From NCBI GenBank assembly GCA_012862575.1, contig BLSF01000072.1, positions 120,773-184,772 on the forward strand: a stretch of DNA of 64,000 nt, given 5' to 3'. The notes beneath the pieces are model-generated. The model ran no database searches and had not been told where the DNA came from. It saw nothing but the letters and a program-made list of their open reading frames with translations. Below are positions 63,881-64,000 of this stretch, one piece after another. The translations under genes and the position numbers were made by a program. This DNA comes from Parietichytrium sp. I65-24A (lineage: Eukaryota; Sar; Bigyra; Thraustochytrida; Thraustochytriidae). The number at the start of each line of letters is the position of its first letter. The stretch's first letter is position 1.

Positions 63881-64000
63881 TCAGAAGGCAATAACTTTGC
63901 TGTTCATGAAAACCAAAATAGGCAGCAATTTTTGGTTAAAAATAAACATTTTGTTCCAACTGTTGTGCACAACGTTCACATAATCTAGCCGTTGCAAACG

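Noticed and set aside
1-64000. CRISPR arrays, bacterial promoters, ribosome binding sites
   Set aside because: The sequence is eukaryotic with spliceosomal introns; no spaced direct-repeat array is present.

Overview
The window is nuclear DNA of a unicellular eukaryote. Most genes are single uninterrupted reading frames. Eight genes carry short GT-AG introns, eleven in all (68-260 nt, donors mostly GTRAGT). TGA, TAA and TAG are all used as stops. A CEP76 homologue implies a lineage with centrioles or cilia, and the small intron-poor genes fit a heterotrophic stramenopile such as a thraustochytrid or other labyrinthulean. The lineage is my inference; the eukaryotic and ciliate-competent character is well supported.

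Layout: 1-81 is the tail of an acidic protein. 1-7.3 kb holds an EGLN/PHD-type prolyl hydroxylase, a PDZ-START-GOLD lipid-transfer-like protein and a Cys-rich repeat protein that looks secreted and GPI-anchored. 7.3-12.8 kb is a gene-free, microsatellite-rich stretch. 12.8-15.2 kb has a mitochondrial mL45-like protein with a WW-like insert and a bZIP factor. 16.4-21.2 kb holds two tandem paralogues of an unrecognised multipass membrane family. 22.6-25.5 kb has a secreted EF-hand protein and a small four-helix membrane protein. 28.2-39.1 kb contains a CBS (AMPK-gamma-like) protein, RFC5, a LisH/zinc-ribbon-like protein, a secreted PLL-type beta-propeller lectin, an N-myristoylated EF-hand protein and a NADAR/YbiA protein. 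41.0-44.8 kb has LTV1 (broken by an assembly artefact at an N) and alanine aminotransferase. 45.4-50.0 kb is a transposon island: an intact Tc1/mariner-superfamily DDE gene and a damaged Harbinger-like gene, facing away from each other across a 9-bp minisatellite. 50.5-62.8 kb holds a coiled-coil protein, a small tail-anchored ORF, CHMP6 (ESCRT-III), an SKA1-like kinetochore protein, an unusually GC-rich unknown gene and CEP76.

Organisation: ten neighbouring gene pairs converge tail to tail with short gaps (about 0.2-1 kb), whereas divergent 5' regions are mostly longer (about 0.9-5.5 kb) and hold most of the microsatellites and palindromes. Functions are general housekeeping (replication clamp loading, ribosome biogenesis, ESCRT, centriole, kinetochore, mitochondrial translation, amino-acid metabolism) mixed with signalling and lipid or cell-surface proteins. 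No operon-like functional cluster is visible. The most promising undescribed items are the tandem multipass family, the PDZ-START-GOLD protein, the WW-bearing mL45 homologue, and two sets of long perfect palindromes in divergent promoters.
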